A stretch of 64,000 nt of DNA, from the NCBI GenBank assembly GCA_036937835.1, contig CM072879.1, positions 12,951,001-13,015,000 on the forward strand, given 5' to 3'. A program made the position numbers and the translations under genes. The DNA comes from Pampus argenteus (Eukaryota; Chordata; Actinopteri; Scombriformes; Stromateidae). Below the pieces are notes generated by a model, which was not told the DNA's origin, did not search any database, and was given only the letters and a program-made list of their open reading frames with translations. Positions 51,292 through 64,000 of the stretch are shown piece after piece (positions within the stretch are counted from its first letter, which is position 1; each line of letters begins with the position of its first letter).

Positions 51292-51408
51292 CTGTTGGCT
51301 TATTACAGAAGTAGTGCGATCAATCAAGTAGTTGTTCGCACAGTCACACAGTATTTGCTATAATTGATAGGTATACTGAACAACCTGTCTCAAAGTCAAG
51401 ATCTATAG
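51292..51408 (-). other. Weak candidate non-coding minus-strand exon
   Basis: The minus strand ends in an excellent donor, CCAACAG|GTAAGA (GT at 51291-51290). The best matching acceptor is a moderate TTTCCTGTTATCACATGTCAG ending at 51409, giving 117 bp with stops in all frames. It could be an upstream non-coding exon of a long tshz1 transcript. The acceptor lacks a good pyrimidine tract. Confidence 0.15.
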
Positions 51409-51849
51409 CTGACATGTGATAACAGGAAACTTGAGCGGTTAATCCTGTCTTGAACAATTATATCATGCTGTTGCTGCTCTAAACGCAGCTTATTCTCGGT
51501 CAGCTTGCCTGGTTAAGTGAAGATGAAGAGAACTTTCCTGCCAGGTCCTGTAGATCAAGACTTGACATCCGAGTATTTGTAACAAGGTTCTACCTACAGC
51601 ATCTCTCTGTGGGACACTGTACACTCTTGTGGAAAGACGGTAACACTGATGCAAGGCTTTGAAAGCAGCAATTAGCACTCCTGGTGGTCTGCACTGTTGT
51701 GTTTTTTTTTCTCCCTTTACCTTCCCGATTCTCTTCTTTAACTTCCCCCTGGGAATAGCTGTTAAGGGATACAATTAATTTTTTGACACAAAAATGAAAG
51801 TGTTAATTCACCTGTGATAATTAGAGCTATTCTTACCGCATGTTGATGA

Positions 51850-52010
51850 ATGTAAAAATGCAGTGTTTATTTATTAATTAATTTCCGCCCCTGCCGTCAG
51901 AATGAGAGCTCTCATAATTGTGTGATCTCGACTTACGAAGGAAGTCTCAAAGGAAATAGATTATAGACCTGCCCGGCAGTAATGAAACATTGTCAAAAAT
52001 GTTCAGAAAA
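51850..52010. promoter_or_regulatory. Enhancer-like block with a 14-bp perfect palindrome
   Basis: Contains TTATTAATTAATTT (homeodomain-like) followed by ATGAGAGCTCTCAT at 51902-51915, a perfect palindrome, and CpG-bearing flanks. Candidate only. Confidence 0.27.
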
Positions 52011-55000
52011 GTTACTGCATCTTCACTTTGATGTCTCTTTTTTAATACATGTCTGAAGAATCTTTGATGGTAATGCTGGCATTGAAGAAGTATCATGGAT
52101 TTTATTAATTCTGTTGAGCAGGCTGGTGGGATGTATGACAGCCTTTACATGTTAAGTTTTCTTATTGAGAACATATTATATTAACATTATATACTATTTT
52201 TCTGTGCAGTATGAAAGACAGATATGTAAGACCCTTATGGAAAACACAGATAATGAAAACTTACCTATCAAGACTATTGGTTTTGGGGAAATTTGGGGAA
52301 ACAGCCCCGATCAGAGCTGATCAGTTTACCATGATGACAGCTCAGCCGAGAGCAGACAGTGTTACAGTCCAGCTCTGCTACCACGGCTATGATATGGCAG
52401 GTCAAAGGCATATGATCACAAAATGCCACACCACAGCTAAAGTTTGCTATACGGAGCCAGTGGATAAAGACATAGACCTCCTGAACTCATCAGCCTATGT
52501 CTACATGTCCACTTGATACATGGCCATACCTCCCTACTGTTCCCATTTAAAAAAACAAGTCAAAACCTGGAACAACAATAGGCTGGCAGAAATACTTTTG
52601 TGGTAACCTCACAGAGCGGTCCTAAAACACTCTTGACTCAGTCAGTTAAGACAATCACTGTCCAGCGAGGCCCAACCCGCTCCATCTTGCCTGGCAGACA
52701 CATAAAGGCAGCCATCTTAAATCACGTCTCACGGCACACATCTAATGACTACTGAGCCCCTGCATATTTCAACATTAATTCATTAGAGGCGGGGACTGGG
52801 GGGAGGGAGGAGGTATATGTGGGGGGGGGGTCAGCGGCAGCAGGGAGAATCCTCGGCGCACTCTGATTAAGGCCGTTATGTTTTATAGAAGCCATTTTTC
52901 AATGCCTCCTCTGACAGCACTTGAGGTTATTAAATTGCAGGCTTCAAGGAAAGAGTGAGAGAGGAAGAAAGAAAGTAGGAGGGAAGGGAAGAGAGAGAGT
53001 AAGAGACAGAGAGAGAGAGATCATGGGAGGAAGAAAAAGGGAAAAGACAGATGGAGGCTGGGGAGAGAGAGAAAGAACGATTAACAATAGCGAGGAGACA
53101 GCTTGCCAGGTCTCCTTTGGCTGCTGATAAAGTGAACTTCTTGTGATTTGTTTGTGTGTTACCTGTGGTTTCTGGGGTTATCTATATCTCATACAGAGTA
53201 GATTAGTGTGTGTGTGTGTGTTGTACTGTACATAGAATGCAGCTATTTTCTCTCCGTCAGTTGTGATACAGGGATTGAGTGAAGATAAGCTACAGAGGAC
53301 AGTATTATGTCCACTGAACGACCTTGAATCAGATCTCTCCAGAGTCTGCCACACACAGCACGTTCACAAACTATACATAAAGTTACACAATGTTTTCTTT
53401 TTGTTCAACAGTTCCCCAGGGAGCTTACATTTCTGCTCCTATTTGTTGTTTGCTAGTATAGTTTTCTTCCCATGCAGAACTCACCAAACAACATAAAAAA
53501 ATGTCAAAATAAACCAATAAACAAAGTGCCGTGAAATTTAGCAGCATTTAAAATACAATTTGAAGAATGTTTCAAATGTCTATTAATTATATGCAGTAAT
53601 TTTTTCAAACAATGTTTAACCTTATCAAATTAACTGTTTTCTAAATGTAAATTTCAGTTTAATCAACAGGGTTAGGAACACCCATAGCTTTAACATACTA
53701 ATGCACCTGCTCACAAGCTCTGCAGGGTCATGTATGAGGATCTGAAGAAGCAGTACATTCAGCCAAATATTGGTTAAATAAAAATATTTAAACAGGCTGA
53801 TTTTTCTGCTGTGACAACATGGAATCCATTATGACTGCTGTCAATCCGTCCCTTCACAGTTGATACTGTAGTGGGTAGATGACAATATAGTTACATAAGG
53901 GACAGCTCGAGTTTACCATCATGGTGAAAGATTATAGATTCACCCATAGCAATCAGTTTCTTCTACCTGGAAGCATCGGTGTGCAAAGCAAGACCGCCTA
54001 GTCTTTGAAATATGTATTGTTGGTCACAGAAAAACTGATAGTGGGATAATGGAATAGTGTGAACGCTGACTACATCTCTCATTCAGTACTCCCACGATAA
54101 TACAGACACAACTTTAGTGCGAGCCCTTCTCTCCCCGTGTTCTCTCTCTTTGCTTGAATTAATAGGCAGTGGCAGTTTCTCATCAACCAGTATCTCCTTC
54201 AGTTTCCGAATGGCTGCTCAGTGCCAGGCTTGTCAAGAAATTGAGTCATCACATCCTGACAGCTGTTGCTTTTCTCTCTCATGCTTATATGAGACAGATT
54301 TATGAAAGTATTATACAAGCATTTATGTCAAAACTTAAACAAGACATACAGGGATGTAATGTAACATATGCTTTTTTGATATTCTGAGAAACAAATTGTC
54401 CTTTGTTGGCATAAATGTATGTATATAGTACATATGCACCAGAAAAGCACCATTACACATAATTATGTATTGTGAGTATCTTGATGAAATCATGTGCAAC
54501 TATTAGCAATAACAAAACAAAGTTGTGGTGTGCTTTTGTGCGCATCAAACTGATTCAAACTGGTTGTTGAACTTGTTATTCAACCACTTTATATGTTGCA
54601 AATCATTGGTAGTTTAACTAATGGTGAAATCCTTCAGATCATTTCAACACAAGATGTTCACACAGTTCAATGACGCATTTTTCTTCATATCCTCATCCTA
54701 ACACATTGATACATCAGTTGCAGTTGGCTGCATCTTTGCAATGGTGTATATTCATGATTTGAAACAGCAGTCACATGATGTACACATCCACAAAACCTCA
54801 GTGGAGTGGGTGCTGGATACAAAAAACAATTAAACTACATTTATTACCCAATTCAGTGTGTGGGTATGTCTCTTATCTAGCATACTGTAAATGGCACACC
54901 ACCTTCTCTTATATGAAATGAGTAACTGGTTATGGTTATGCTGATAATCATCACAAGTATTTTTACGTGTATATTTCTTATTGTCTGCTAGTATGAGAAA

Positions 55001-56739
55001 ACTCACTCCCGTACTGCACTTACACAGGCATTCCAAGTACATACCATGTTACAGTACTATGTCTTTATCCCTGTGTTATCCTTGACATCTTTGACAGTTA
55101 AACAATATATCAGTTTGGGGCCCACCAGCCAGGCAGGGATATAAATGGTTTCATTCACAAAACACAATGGATGTGAATTGTAAGGGGGGGAACATGCTCC
55201 AATATGATCTTAAAATGAAAGCAAACTCCTGCAAGGAAGAGTGTGATTGCACTGCTGAGATCATACCAGTGATTTCTCTCACTCGTACTTTTCATTATAT
55301 GTCCTAGATTTAAAAAAAACACATAAAATATGCCATTGTGAATTGTTGAATAAACCTCACGATTTAAGGTTAGTTGACTTATGATGTGTGCCAATTAAAA
55401 ACTGATCGATACGACTAATGTGAAGCCAAAGAGAGACAAACGCAGTGGAATGTTTGTACAGTTGAACGGCAGCGAGGATCGAGAGAGAACAAGATAGAGG
55501 GAAATAAAAGGCAATACAGAGTGTCAGGCAAAGAAAAAGGCTCTTACAGGCTAAATGACGCCTGAGTCCCTGGATATTTGGGCTCCCTCTGGGGAACATA
55601 TAGTTGTTGCCTGGCACTGACAATTTGAGAAGCTCCTGAGGGAAAGAAAAAAAAAAAACACTGAATAAGGCAGACAAACACACAAGCATCTCTCTGTGGT
55701 TCAGACTGACAGACTGTCCATCCGCATGTCCTAGAAACCATCATATTGGAGTTAGCAGGCTGTTGCAAAAGACATTGTCGCAAATCTGAGTTGGTCATTT
55801 GAAACTTGAGTAATAAGTATGAAATCAAAAGTTTATAGAAATTTATAGAGAATTTTCAGTCTAATGTGACTTAGCAATCATCAGTGAGCCTCCAAAATAT
55901 CAGCAGCAAATATCAGAATTGTCACCTAAAGAAAAGAACAAACACACAAACAAATAAATAAACCCAATATATACCCTTGTGCTTACTGCAGAAATTAGTT
56001 CAGATTTCAAAATACAAATTCCAAATATATAAGAGTAAAGATCTCTTGCAGTGGTTCAACATCTTCACTCTGGAGCACCAAGTGATGTATTTCCAAGACA
56101 CATTGGTGGCGATGAGGATCAAAAGAAAGAGACAAACCGAGTGTCACACACATGCAGCATAATAAAAATTCATTGAATCTACTGCAGACCAAAATAGATG
56201 GTGGCAGCTAGGTCATATTGCATCTGTGCAGATGGGGTCAGGGGTCATGTAAAGTTGTATGAGAGGACAGTGTGCTTTCATGCATCATATAGCAGATAAA
56301 GATTTTTGGGGCTTGGAGAGAGTGGAGGTTGGGGGCTAGTTCACTGCAAACAGCAAAAAGCAGCCTGCGTCTCTGGAGCCACCATCTGCACGTCTTCACA
56401 CTCATGTATAATATTTATGTAAAAGTGTCTTTGTTACACACATTTTCTAAATTGGTGTGAAAGTTGCATACATACAGTTTGTCCACTATAGAGCACTTAC
56501 ACCAGTATGTGTGTCCATGTTATGTATTCAGTGGGAAATCCAACTTGAATGTGTGTGTTGAAATGTATTTGATTGTGATGGGAATGAGTGAGACAAAAGA
56601 GAGGGAGAGAGAGAGAGGGGAAAACTACAGGCATGTGAAAAGCTGTATAGCCATTCATTTGACTTCTTCACTTTTTATTCAAATAGCCCTGACCTATTTG
56701 TTGTTTGATGCCAGCCTTTATTTCAAATGATCCACCAAC

Positions 56740-57030
56740 AAGCCAAGAGCGATTATTCCAGCACAAATGGCATGGACTTGACATGGGCCCAAAAGCGTTC
56801 ATATACCTCTCTGGCCTGAGGCCACAGTTTGTCATAACACGGGGAATTATGTATTATGCCTGCGCCCTGTGATGACATCACAATAGCAGGATGAAATATA
56901 AGCTCTGATATGGCTAGCTGATTGTGGAGAGCTGCAAGGGCTTTCATTAAAAACAGCATATCGCTCATAAAAAGATTAGAGCTGGACAGCTGTTTCCTGA
57001 TAGTATGAGGCTTCTGTAGTGGCTTCATCA
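56740..57030. promoter_or_regulatory. Enhancer-like block with CRE-like palindrome
   Basis: About 290 bp of repeat-free DNA. TGTGATG-A-CATCACA at 56868-56882 forms seven-base arms around one base and embeds TGACATCA, a bZIP (CRE/AP-1 class) variant. The minus-strand open frame across the block (108 codons) has no recognisable domain. Confidence 0.3.
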
Positions 57031-57987
57031 TGAGCAGGCACACCTGAAAAATATAAAATGCTCCAACACTTGCGTGCATTATGTTGTGCTGCTGTGCAGT
57101 TTCACAGCAGCAAGCAGAAATACAAAAAGCAGAAACCTCATCTTTGTGCTTTATATTTTTAGATATGCATATTGATACTTAAGATGGAACAATATGAAAG
57201 TCACACTAGAGAATACATTATTATACACAACATGACTAAAGATGCTGTTAGTTCTGTCAAAGTGATCTTATATTAAAGACAAAACATTCATTACTTTAAA
57301 AAGCTAATACACCACTAGACAATGAAAACATGCATTTTGTGTAAAATATACAGAATATCAAGTGAGCATTGATGCTTATTTAGATTAGTAAAAAGTCTTT
57401 ACTACACACAACAGCAGCCTGATTTTTCCATTTAAGCACCGCTAGTTGTTCCATTTAAATGCATGCACTCAATCTATTGGGTAATAATTAGTGTAATTCA
57501 ACAAATGAGTTATATAGGAGATTTGCAGTGCATCTGTGTTTTTTTTCCTAATATGCACCCTTCTCACTTTGCCACTATTCAATTCTCTACAACCCCCACA
57601 GTGAACTGTACATAATGGAACAAATATTACGTGGCTGACAAACAAGAGGAAAATAGTAAGTGCTGATTGTTTAAGAATAAAGAAGGTGTACAGGTGCCAT
57701 TTCTAATTTGGTGGGAGAGGCCGTAGGAGGACGGCCTTGAAGAGCACAAAGCAGCTGGAATCAGCCTCATAAACTCATGCAACATCAAAGGCTCTTTAGC
57801 TTGTTTCATCAAAGGTGTCTTCGTTTCTCGGCTTTTACTGTCTGCGAGCGCACTCAGTGTGTCACTCTTGTTATGAGTTTCAGGAAATCTTGGCATGAAA
57901 GAAAAATTTATTCTATCATCCAAGAAAGTGATATTCCTCTAACACAACACTGTTTACATTAGGAAATGAGAAATTAAAGAAGGCAGT

Positions 57988-58015
57988 CACACACACACAC
58001 ACACACACACACACA
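57988..58015. repeat. (CA)n microsatellite
   Basis: Uninterrupted CA run of 28 bp. Confidence 0.9.
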
Positions 58016-60392
58016 TTCATGTTACTTTTTTATGGGTAAAGAAAAACAACATCACTGGCTTTTCAGGGGAACGTAGTGGGATATGACATTTAAACACCAG
58101 TGCGAGCAGTCAGTTCAGTCTGTGACGGGTGTTTCAGACGTGGATGTAAATCAGTTTCATACGTTTTCTTTCTAAATTGAGTTCGGAGCACAATAAGAAA
58201 CCCAGATGTGATTTGCAGTTGAATGTATGTTCGGTTTTATTCAGGAAATGTAATAATCAATTTCTGTCCTGATGCACTCTCAGAGAAAAGAGGAACAGTT
58301 GGTGTCATCATAGTGTGTAATGAACTTTAGATGCTAGTGCTCATTAACACCACTGTTAATTTAACCGTCAGTATTTTCACAGGCGGTAGACAATAGACAT
58401 CTGATTACATTGAGCTTCCCAGATTTTCATTGCGCATTTTTGTAATGTAAGAACTATAGTTGTGTATAGCTGGAGGCATCAGTGGCGCATTAAGGGTGCA
58501 ATGATCACCATATTTGACATGTCCTGCGGGACAAAGTTAGTCAGTATTGTTCTGATGGGTTGAGATATTTATAGACTAAACTACTGGATGTATGTAATCC
58601 ATTCTTTTTGTACGTTGACCCACACTAGGCACTAAAAATCATTATATCTCAGTCTGTGTGCTTCAATTTTGAACATTATTCTTTTAATCTTTTTTAAATT
58701 GCTGAAATACCCATTTAAAGGCTTGATGTAACAGTTTTTTGATAAAGGAAATAAAGCATTAACTGATTGCTTAATGCTCAGTATCTCCAATGTGTTTTTC
58801 TTTTATTCACATAATAGCTAGTATCCTGAACATATTTCACTAATTATAACTATGTCTAATCATGAGTAAACAAATACAGAAATATTTAGCATTAACACTT
58901 AATTGATATGGGGACTAAGAGAATAATATTTTTGCATCAATAATCTCAAACTATACACTTGCTATTACAATGATAAACCAAAAGAGCGAGGAGAAAGAGA
59001 AAAAATAAATTGCCTGTGTAGATAGTGGAAAACTGACCAAAATTGAGAGCTATGATAAGACAGAGAAAGTGAGAGAAAGAAAGGGAACAGGGAAAGAAGA
59101 CAGAGAGATGTGGCCATTACAGGTGCGCTCATCACCGAGGGTAGCGTGTGTCGGAAAGAGAAAAGAAAGTTCCCTCTGGAAGACAATGGCTTTAGACAGG
59201 CACACAATAGCTTCATTAGAGGGTTCACATTATCAGGTCATGGGAGATAGAGGGGAAATATCAGAGCAGACACATTCGAACGATGCCCGTCGCCAAAGCC
59301 TGCCAACTTGGCGAGCCACAGCTGTGACGAAAGCAGATTTTTATTTTTTTTTGTAATCTGATGCTCCTGAATTTGGCAGTGATGGGGGAAATGGTCAAAT
59401 AGGTAGAGTGTGAGGAGGAAAAGGGATAGAGCGGGAGATTAATGGTTACTCTACGGCCATGTTACATTCTATTGTAATACCATCCTCTCTCACAGTCCTT
59501 TTATAAACTCCTTTTCACTGCTCTGATAGAAGGTTACAGGTTGTAAACAACATGACAGAAAGTGAGCTGTTTGTGAAGGGGACTTAAGTTGCATTAATAA
59601 AACCAATTTCTAAACGGAATAACAGTTTGGTCCTTTGTTTTGTCCCTTGTGTGAATTTTCCCTTAAATGAAGGGTCCAGATATCATTTCCTACCTTTAAG
59701 ACTTACAGTATGAAGAAAACAAATCAAGACATCTAGCAAATGTTTACTAGCTGCCCAAGCATTAAGCATAGACAATAATTACAACAGCAGAAAACCCACA
59801 CGTCACTCACTATTAGTGCTAAACGTGACCCCGCTCTCTATGTGCACCGACCAAGCTATCGATTAGACGGATCAATCACTGGCTGCTGGTGTGCAGGCCT
59901 TTAAGTGCAAACGTCACACTTGTTCACCAGCATCAGGGGAGCTGTCATACAACACTTACAATCAATTACAGAAATTAGCCCCTTAACCTCCATGTGGTGC
60001 TCGAGACTGTAGTCAAAAGCAGAGATGATGGACAGCAAGAAGGAAAGCATTTAGACTCCAATGGAGCAGATAAGAGAAGGAAAAATGTTGGAGATTGTGT
60101 TTTATTATTTGCTTTTATTTTTATAAAGCAGTGAGTAAAAACATGGCATGAGAGAGGTGATGATATACAAGTCCCTACCAAGATTCAAACTAGGGATGTT
60201 GGGATTATGCAACACCTCCTAAAGACAACACGTGTGACGCAAGTCACGTGAAAACAACTGTGCCCATTGTTTTCTATGTAAAGGGATGCCTACTTCAACA
60301 ATGGGCCAGATGTAAAATGGTAAGAGAATATGGGACAGTTGGCAATGTTATTTTTGAACGTACCTGATCTAAAATGCTAACATTAACCAATA

Positions 60393-60412
60393 ATATATAT
60401 ATATATATATAT
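60393..60412. repeat. (AT)n microsatellite
   Basis: 20-bp AT run flanked by AACCAATA and TATTGGTT, which are inverted copies of each other, so the whole block could extrude as a hairpin. Confidence 0.85.
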
Positions 60413-62399
60413 TGGATATATTGGTTCACCATCAACAGCATTAAAAGCAAGTGAGGTTAGCACACATGTGACAACTACACTGGATTAATACTGAATGACA
60501 TTTCAAACCGAACATGTCCGTTTACCCCACCAGGTACTGAAGGTAACACTGCTAAGCAGATAAAACAAGCAGTGTCCCCGTAACCCACCCCAGAAAATCT
60601 CTTCAATCCCTTTCTTACATATATTCCCACACACACTCTGCCTTCCTCTCACTTTTTTCAGGTTCATGCTATGTATATTGAATATATGTCTCCAACACAC
60701 ACAAACTTACACCCACACCTTCTCCTTCAGCAGGGAACAACCTACAAGGTTGCAGGTCTCCGTGGATGTGCCCATGTCATGGACAAAAAGTACTCTAATT
60801 TCAGCCGAGTTCACTCTCACCTGTATGGTAGTAATAAATCTTGTTTGGTGACAAAAATAGATGTCCAATTAAAACAGAAATTGACACAAGGAATGAGCAA
60901 AGGGTGCCATTTCAAGGACAACATGGCCTGTACTAAAAAGAATAAGTAAAAGTTACCCAGAGTAATCGAGTAATATTTCCTTACAACACACATAAAATCG
61001 GTTTCTATCGTTTTTTCCTAAACTGCCTAGTATATATAACCTCAGGTACAAGCAGCCTTTCCAGAATGACATTATTAAGCTTTTTGGAAAACTTCAGCAA
61101 ATGTCTTTACAAACCTGTGACCTGTGATCCATCAGGTCAAGCTGCAATTTAAAGCTGATTTTAAACTGATATCACACTCAGTCTCAACTCTCTGCAACTG
61201 TGTCTCACTTTGTTTGCAGCCATGTTACTACTCAAGGGTGTCGGTATTGACTGCAGAAGTTATGTGTAACGGGTGGTAGATTTTTAGTGTGATTACAATG
61301 CATAAATGGAGTATGACACTCCCATCTCTGCAATTTGGGAGACACTTATCCAATGCAAATTACCAATTGCAGAAGTCATGTGTTAACAGTTACACGCACT
61401 CTGTGTTGAAAACTAAGCTCGCCTGAATAGGTCATAAAGCCATTCTATAAGGTAACATTGGAATTGTCATGAAATAAATGATGGACATAACAGCAACACC
61501 TGCACGGTACTATCTAATATAATATATACATAATATTAAATTTTAGTTGTGTATATGTCAGAGAGATGTTCAACTCTATGGTAATTTCTAAAGCCTCTTG
61601 CCATGGTACAGTTTTACTCAAAGGTGTATTGGATTACACGTTTCCAGTGTATTTTTCATTGCATAAAGATTTTTCATTTTAATTGTCAGAGTTCTGATTT
61701 CATTTTCATTTTATTCTTCTGTACATATATTACTTTAGAGGATAAGGCTAGCATTCATTTTTATTGTTCTAATTGCCAGAAATCCAATAAAAATATACCT
61801 CTTTAAAAAAAGGCTAAGAAGTCTCTTTAAACAGGTTGTGATTGTAGTTGTTAGCAAACGTTACTCAGATTTAAATAGTGTATTTGCTGGGGACTATGCG
61901 TCGTGGATGAATATACATTTGGTAGTGAGTATTTATGGCAGCAGGACAGTGTATATGGGATTGATTAAAACTATGGTGGCTGTGTTGATTTTAATGAAGA
62001 ACTAGTGCAGCGGTGTGTCTCATAGTTGTGCTTTTACTAGTTTCTGAATGACAATTTAGGTCTATTTCGCAAATGAATAAGCTATATCAGACTCTGGCTA
62101 CACAGACAGTTCATTACTGGTTTTGTTCTTTTTATACGATTTGTTGAAATGAAATATCACTTAGTCTCATCTTTTTGATTGTTTTTTTCAAGGCAGGGCT
62201 TTCACCAGTAAACCAATTTGTTGTATTGTTGCATTGAATCTTGAAGTCCTCTTTTTTGTTCTTTCAATAAAAACGCATGTAGGTATTCACATGTTGACAC
62301 AGACATTACAGTGATAGCATGCTGCTTGGGAGACTTAAGTAAATCAATTATAAGTTAGCCTTAATTGAAACTCCTTGAATGATTCAATCAGTGGAGTTT

Positions 62400-62710
62400 A
62401 TCATTCAGACAGCCTAATGCAGCAACACTTTTGCCATGTACTGTTTTTGTCATTGGTGATATCCATCTGTTTATAAATGGAGCTGTCATGATAATGCTAA
62501 GAAGGATCACGCTAACCCCCATTTACCAATCTCTTCGTCAAATCCCAAAGGGCGGAGCTTTGATTACTCCTGCAATTAGTGATGTCAACCTCCTCTATGA
62601 ATTAAGTATTCAGGTTTGTGTTTTCAAACCAATTAGCCTACTCTCTTGCTATGACTTGTTGATTAATTATAGATATTTAGTTAGGAAAGGAGACATTAAT
62701 TATTAATCAA
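62400..62710. promoter_or_regulatory. Enhancer-like block with TCF/LEF-type site
   Basis: Repeat-free block with CTTTGAT at 62558-62564 (TCF/LEF core) beside GCAATTAGTGATG and several further ATTA cores up to 62700. The 91-codon plus-strand frame here has no recognisable domain. Candidate only. Confidence 0.27.
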
Positions 62711-64000
62711 AATTGAATTATGTGGCATAATCAACCACAAAACTTTTCTATTTTTTTTTTCCCCATCTTGATATGTTTTCATTTATATAATCTCAGACTG
62801 TTTGTGACACGTGGGAGAACTGAGAAGAATATGTGACCTTGGCGTATGTGAAAAGGCGTTGAAAGCATTAACAAGGCGCTAATAGCTTTTGTGGGAGTGT
62901 TTGCTGTACTGTCAGCAAGTTGCTGTAAGTGCTCAACGTTAACACACACTCTCAAATCCAAAATCAATGGGCTCTTAGAAACCTGTTGTGCTGATGCACT
63001 ATAAGACTCTATTCATCACCTGTTTATGGCTACATACTATGAAGTGAGGTAATGGCATTTATGGGTATTTACAGGTGACATGTTGAGTCCTTAAATAATA
63101 TTTATTGCGTCTGCCACTCTGCTGCTATTGTAGCCAGTGTCCTTGCAGAGATGATATAACAGATATCTGGTCATACATTGAAAGAAAGATGTGATTTATT
63201 GCAAGGTCACAGAGGTTATATAGTGCTTTACAAGCAAATAACAGAATGCATCACCAGCTTTTGTTACAGGCCCAAGTTACTTCACCGTGTAATTAGCATT
63301 GACTGACATGCTATTAAATAGGAAGTTTGTGACTGAAATGCTATAAAATACTGATGTTGATCACTGTGTGTTTGTTGCTGGGCAGATATGCTGTTGTTGT
63401 CTCCGTCATGCAATGCAACTACTGTCTCTGTGAAACGGCTAAGGGGCCGTGTAAATATTTGTCGTCATTGAAGCTGTATGGAAATATAAAGCAGCCAGGT
63501 GGTAAAACAAGTTTAAAACCCACGCTTACACATTTCTTCTGCAACTGCGATAAAGTAACTGCACTTTTAGCAGATTCCAACTTCGTGATTGATGTAGTTG
63601 GTGTAGTTTCACACGATCAGCATAATGTTATGAAGGGAAACATAAGGGAGAGAGACTGTGGCATTGGTTGCAGTTTTGCTCAATTTCTGTGTCTATTGAT
63701 GCATTTCATAGCACATTTCAGTAACCAAAGAGACTGTGATGAGATAAGGAGATTACCGCACTTATCATAATCACCATTGAACGTCTGTGAATTTGCATGA
63801 ACATACAGTTTATTGCTTTGGGATACGGCTTACAATAGCAGTGTAGCATATTGGCTCATAACCACAGGTAAATCTGAATGGCAGCTGTAAAAAGTAGCAG
63901 CTAATGGAATGCTAAATTCACTCAGGATGCCTCAGGAAATGCAGATTCACCAGGCAGCCTTTATCTAATAAATGAAACTGATATCTGATAAAGCGTAAAG

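Larger units (their letters stand above)
51409..64000. other. Gene-free upstream desert, segment 4
   Basis: Unique AT-rich DNA with enhancer-like blocks near 51.9, 52.6-52.9, 56.8, 57.7, 59.1-59.3 and 62.5 kb, purine-rich DNA at 52950-53090, and CA and AT arrays. The longest frame (63354-63770, 138 codons, plus) has no family resemblance or splice context that I can support. Confidence 0.6.

Noticed and set aside
63354..63770. 138-codon plus-strand open frame with several Cys residues
   Set aside because: The spacing of cysteines does not match a zinc-binding or secreted domain I know. No splice sites or neighbouring exons support it; could be revisited with RNA data.

Overview
The window looks like nuclear DNA of a ray-finned fish, probably a percomorph. 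It is AT-rich and gene-poor. It is full of (CA/TG)n, (GA)n and (GACA)n microsatellites, holds diverged copies of interspersed repeats that I recognise from teleost genomes, and carries one vertebrate-type two-exon gene. No bacterial, phage or CRISPR features were seen.

The one certain gene is the teashirt zinc-finger homeobox gene tshz1, on the minus strand. Exon 1 (25627 down to 25588) encodes the 13-residue family N-terminus MPRRKQQAPRRSA plus one base. A 21.9-kb intron follows, and then one very large exon (3665 down to 325) encodes the rest, for a predicted protein of 1126 aa. The 3' UTR runs off the left edge. Exon 1 lies in a CpG-rich block (about 25.58-26.66 kb) that is the likely promoter.

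The intron (3666-25587) holds most of the microsatellites, a 325-bp polypyrimidine tract, two probable transposon remnants, and several repeat-free blocks, some CpG-rich, with clustered homeodomain/TALE-type sites.

From 26.7 to 64 kb, upstream of the gene, I see no convincing protein gene. This fits the gene desert that usually carries the distant enhancers of developmental regulators. Within it are candidate unannotated exons: (i) a possible plus-strand, divergent, three-exon non-coding transcript at about 27.64-30.84 kb, starting about 2 kb from the tshz1 promoter block and ending at an AATAAA; (ii) three further plus-strand splice-bounded segments (33.62, 34.27 and 35.11 kb) whose reading frames join into a small ORF; (iii) a minus-strand, splice-bounded, fully open 123-bp segment at 42.6 kb whose phase would allow in-frame splicing to the large tshz1 exon, i.e. 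a possible alternative first coding exon. All of these rest on reading splice signals by eye and need RNA evidence.

The remaining desert is unique AT-rich DNA with enhancer-like blocks, short perfect or near-perfect palindromes, microsatellites and old repeats.
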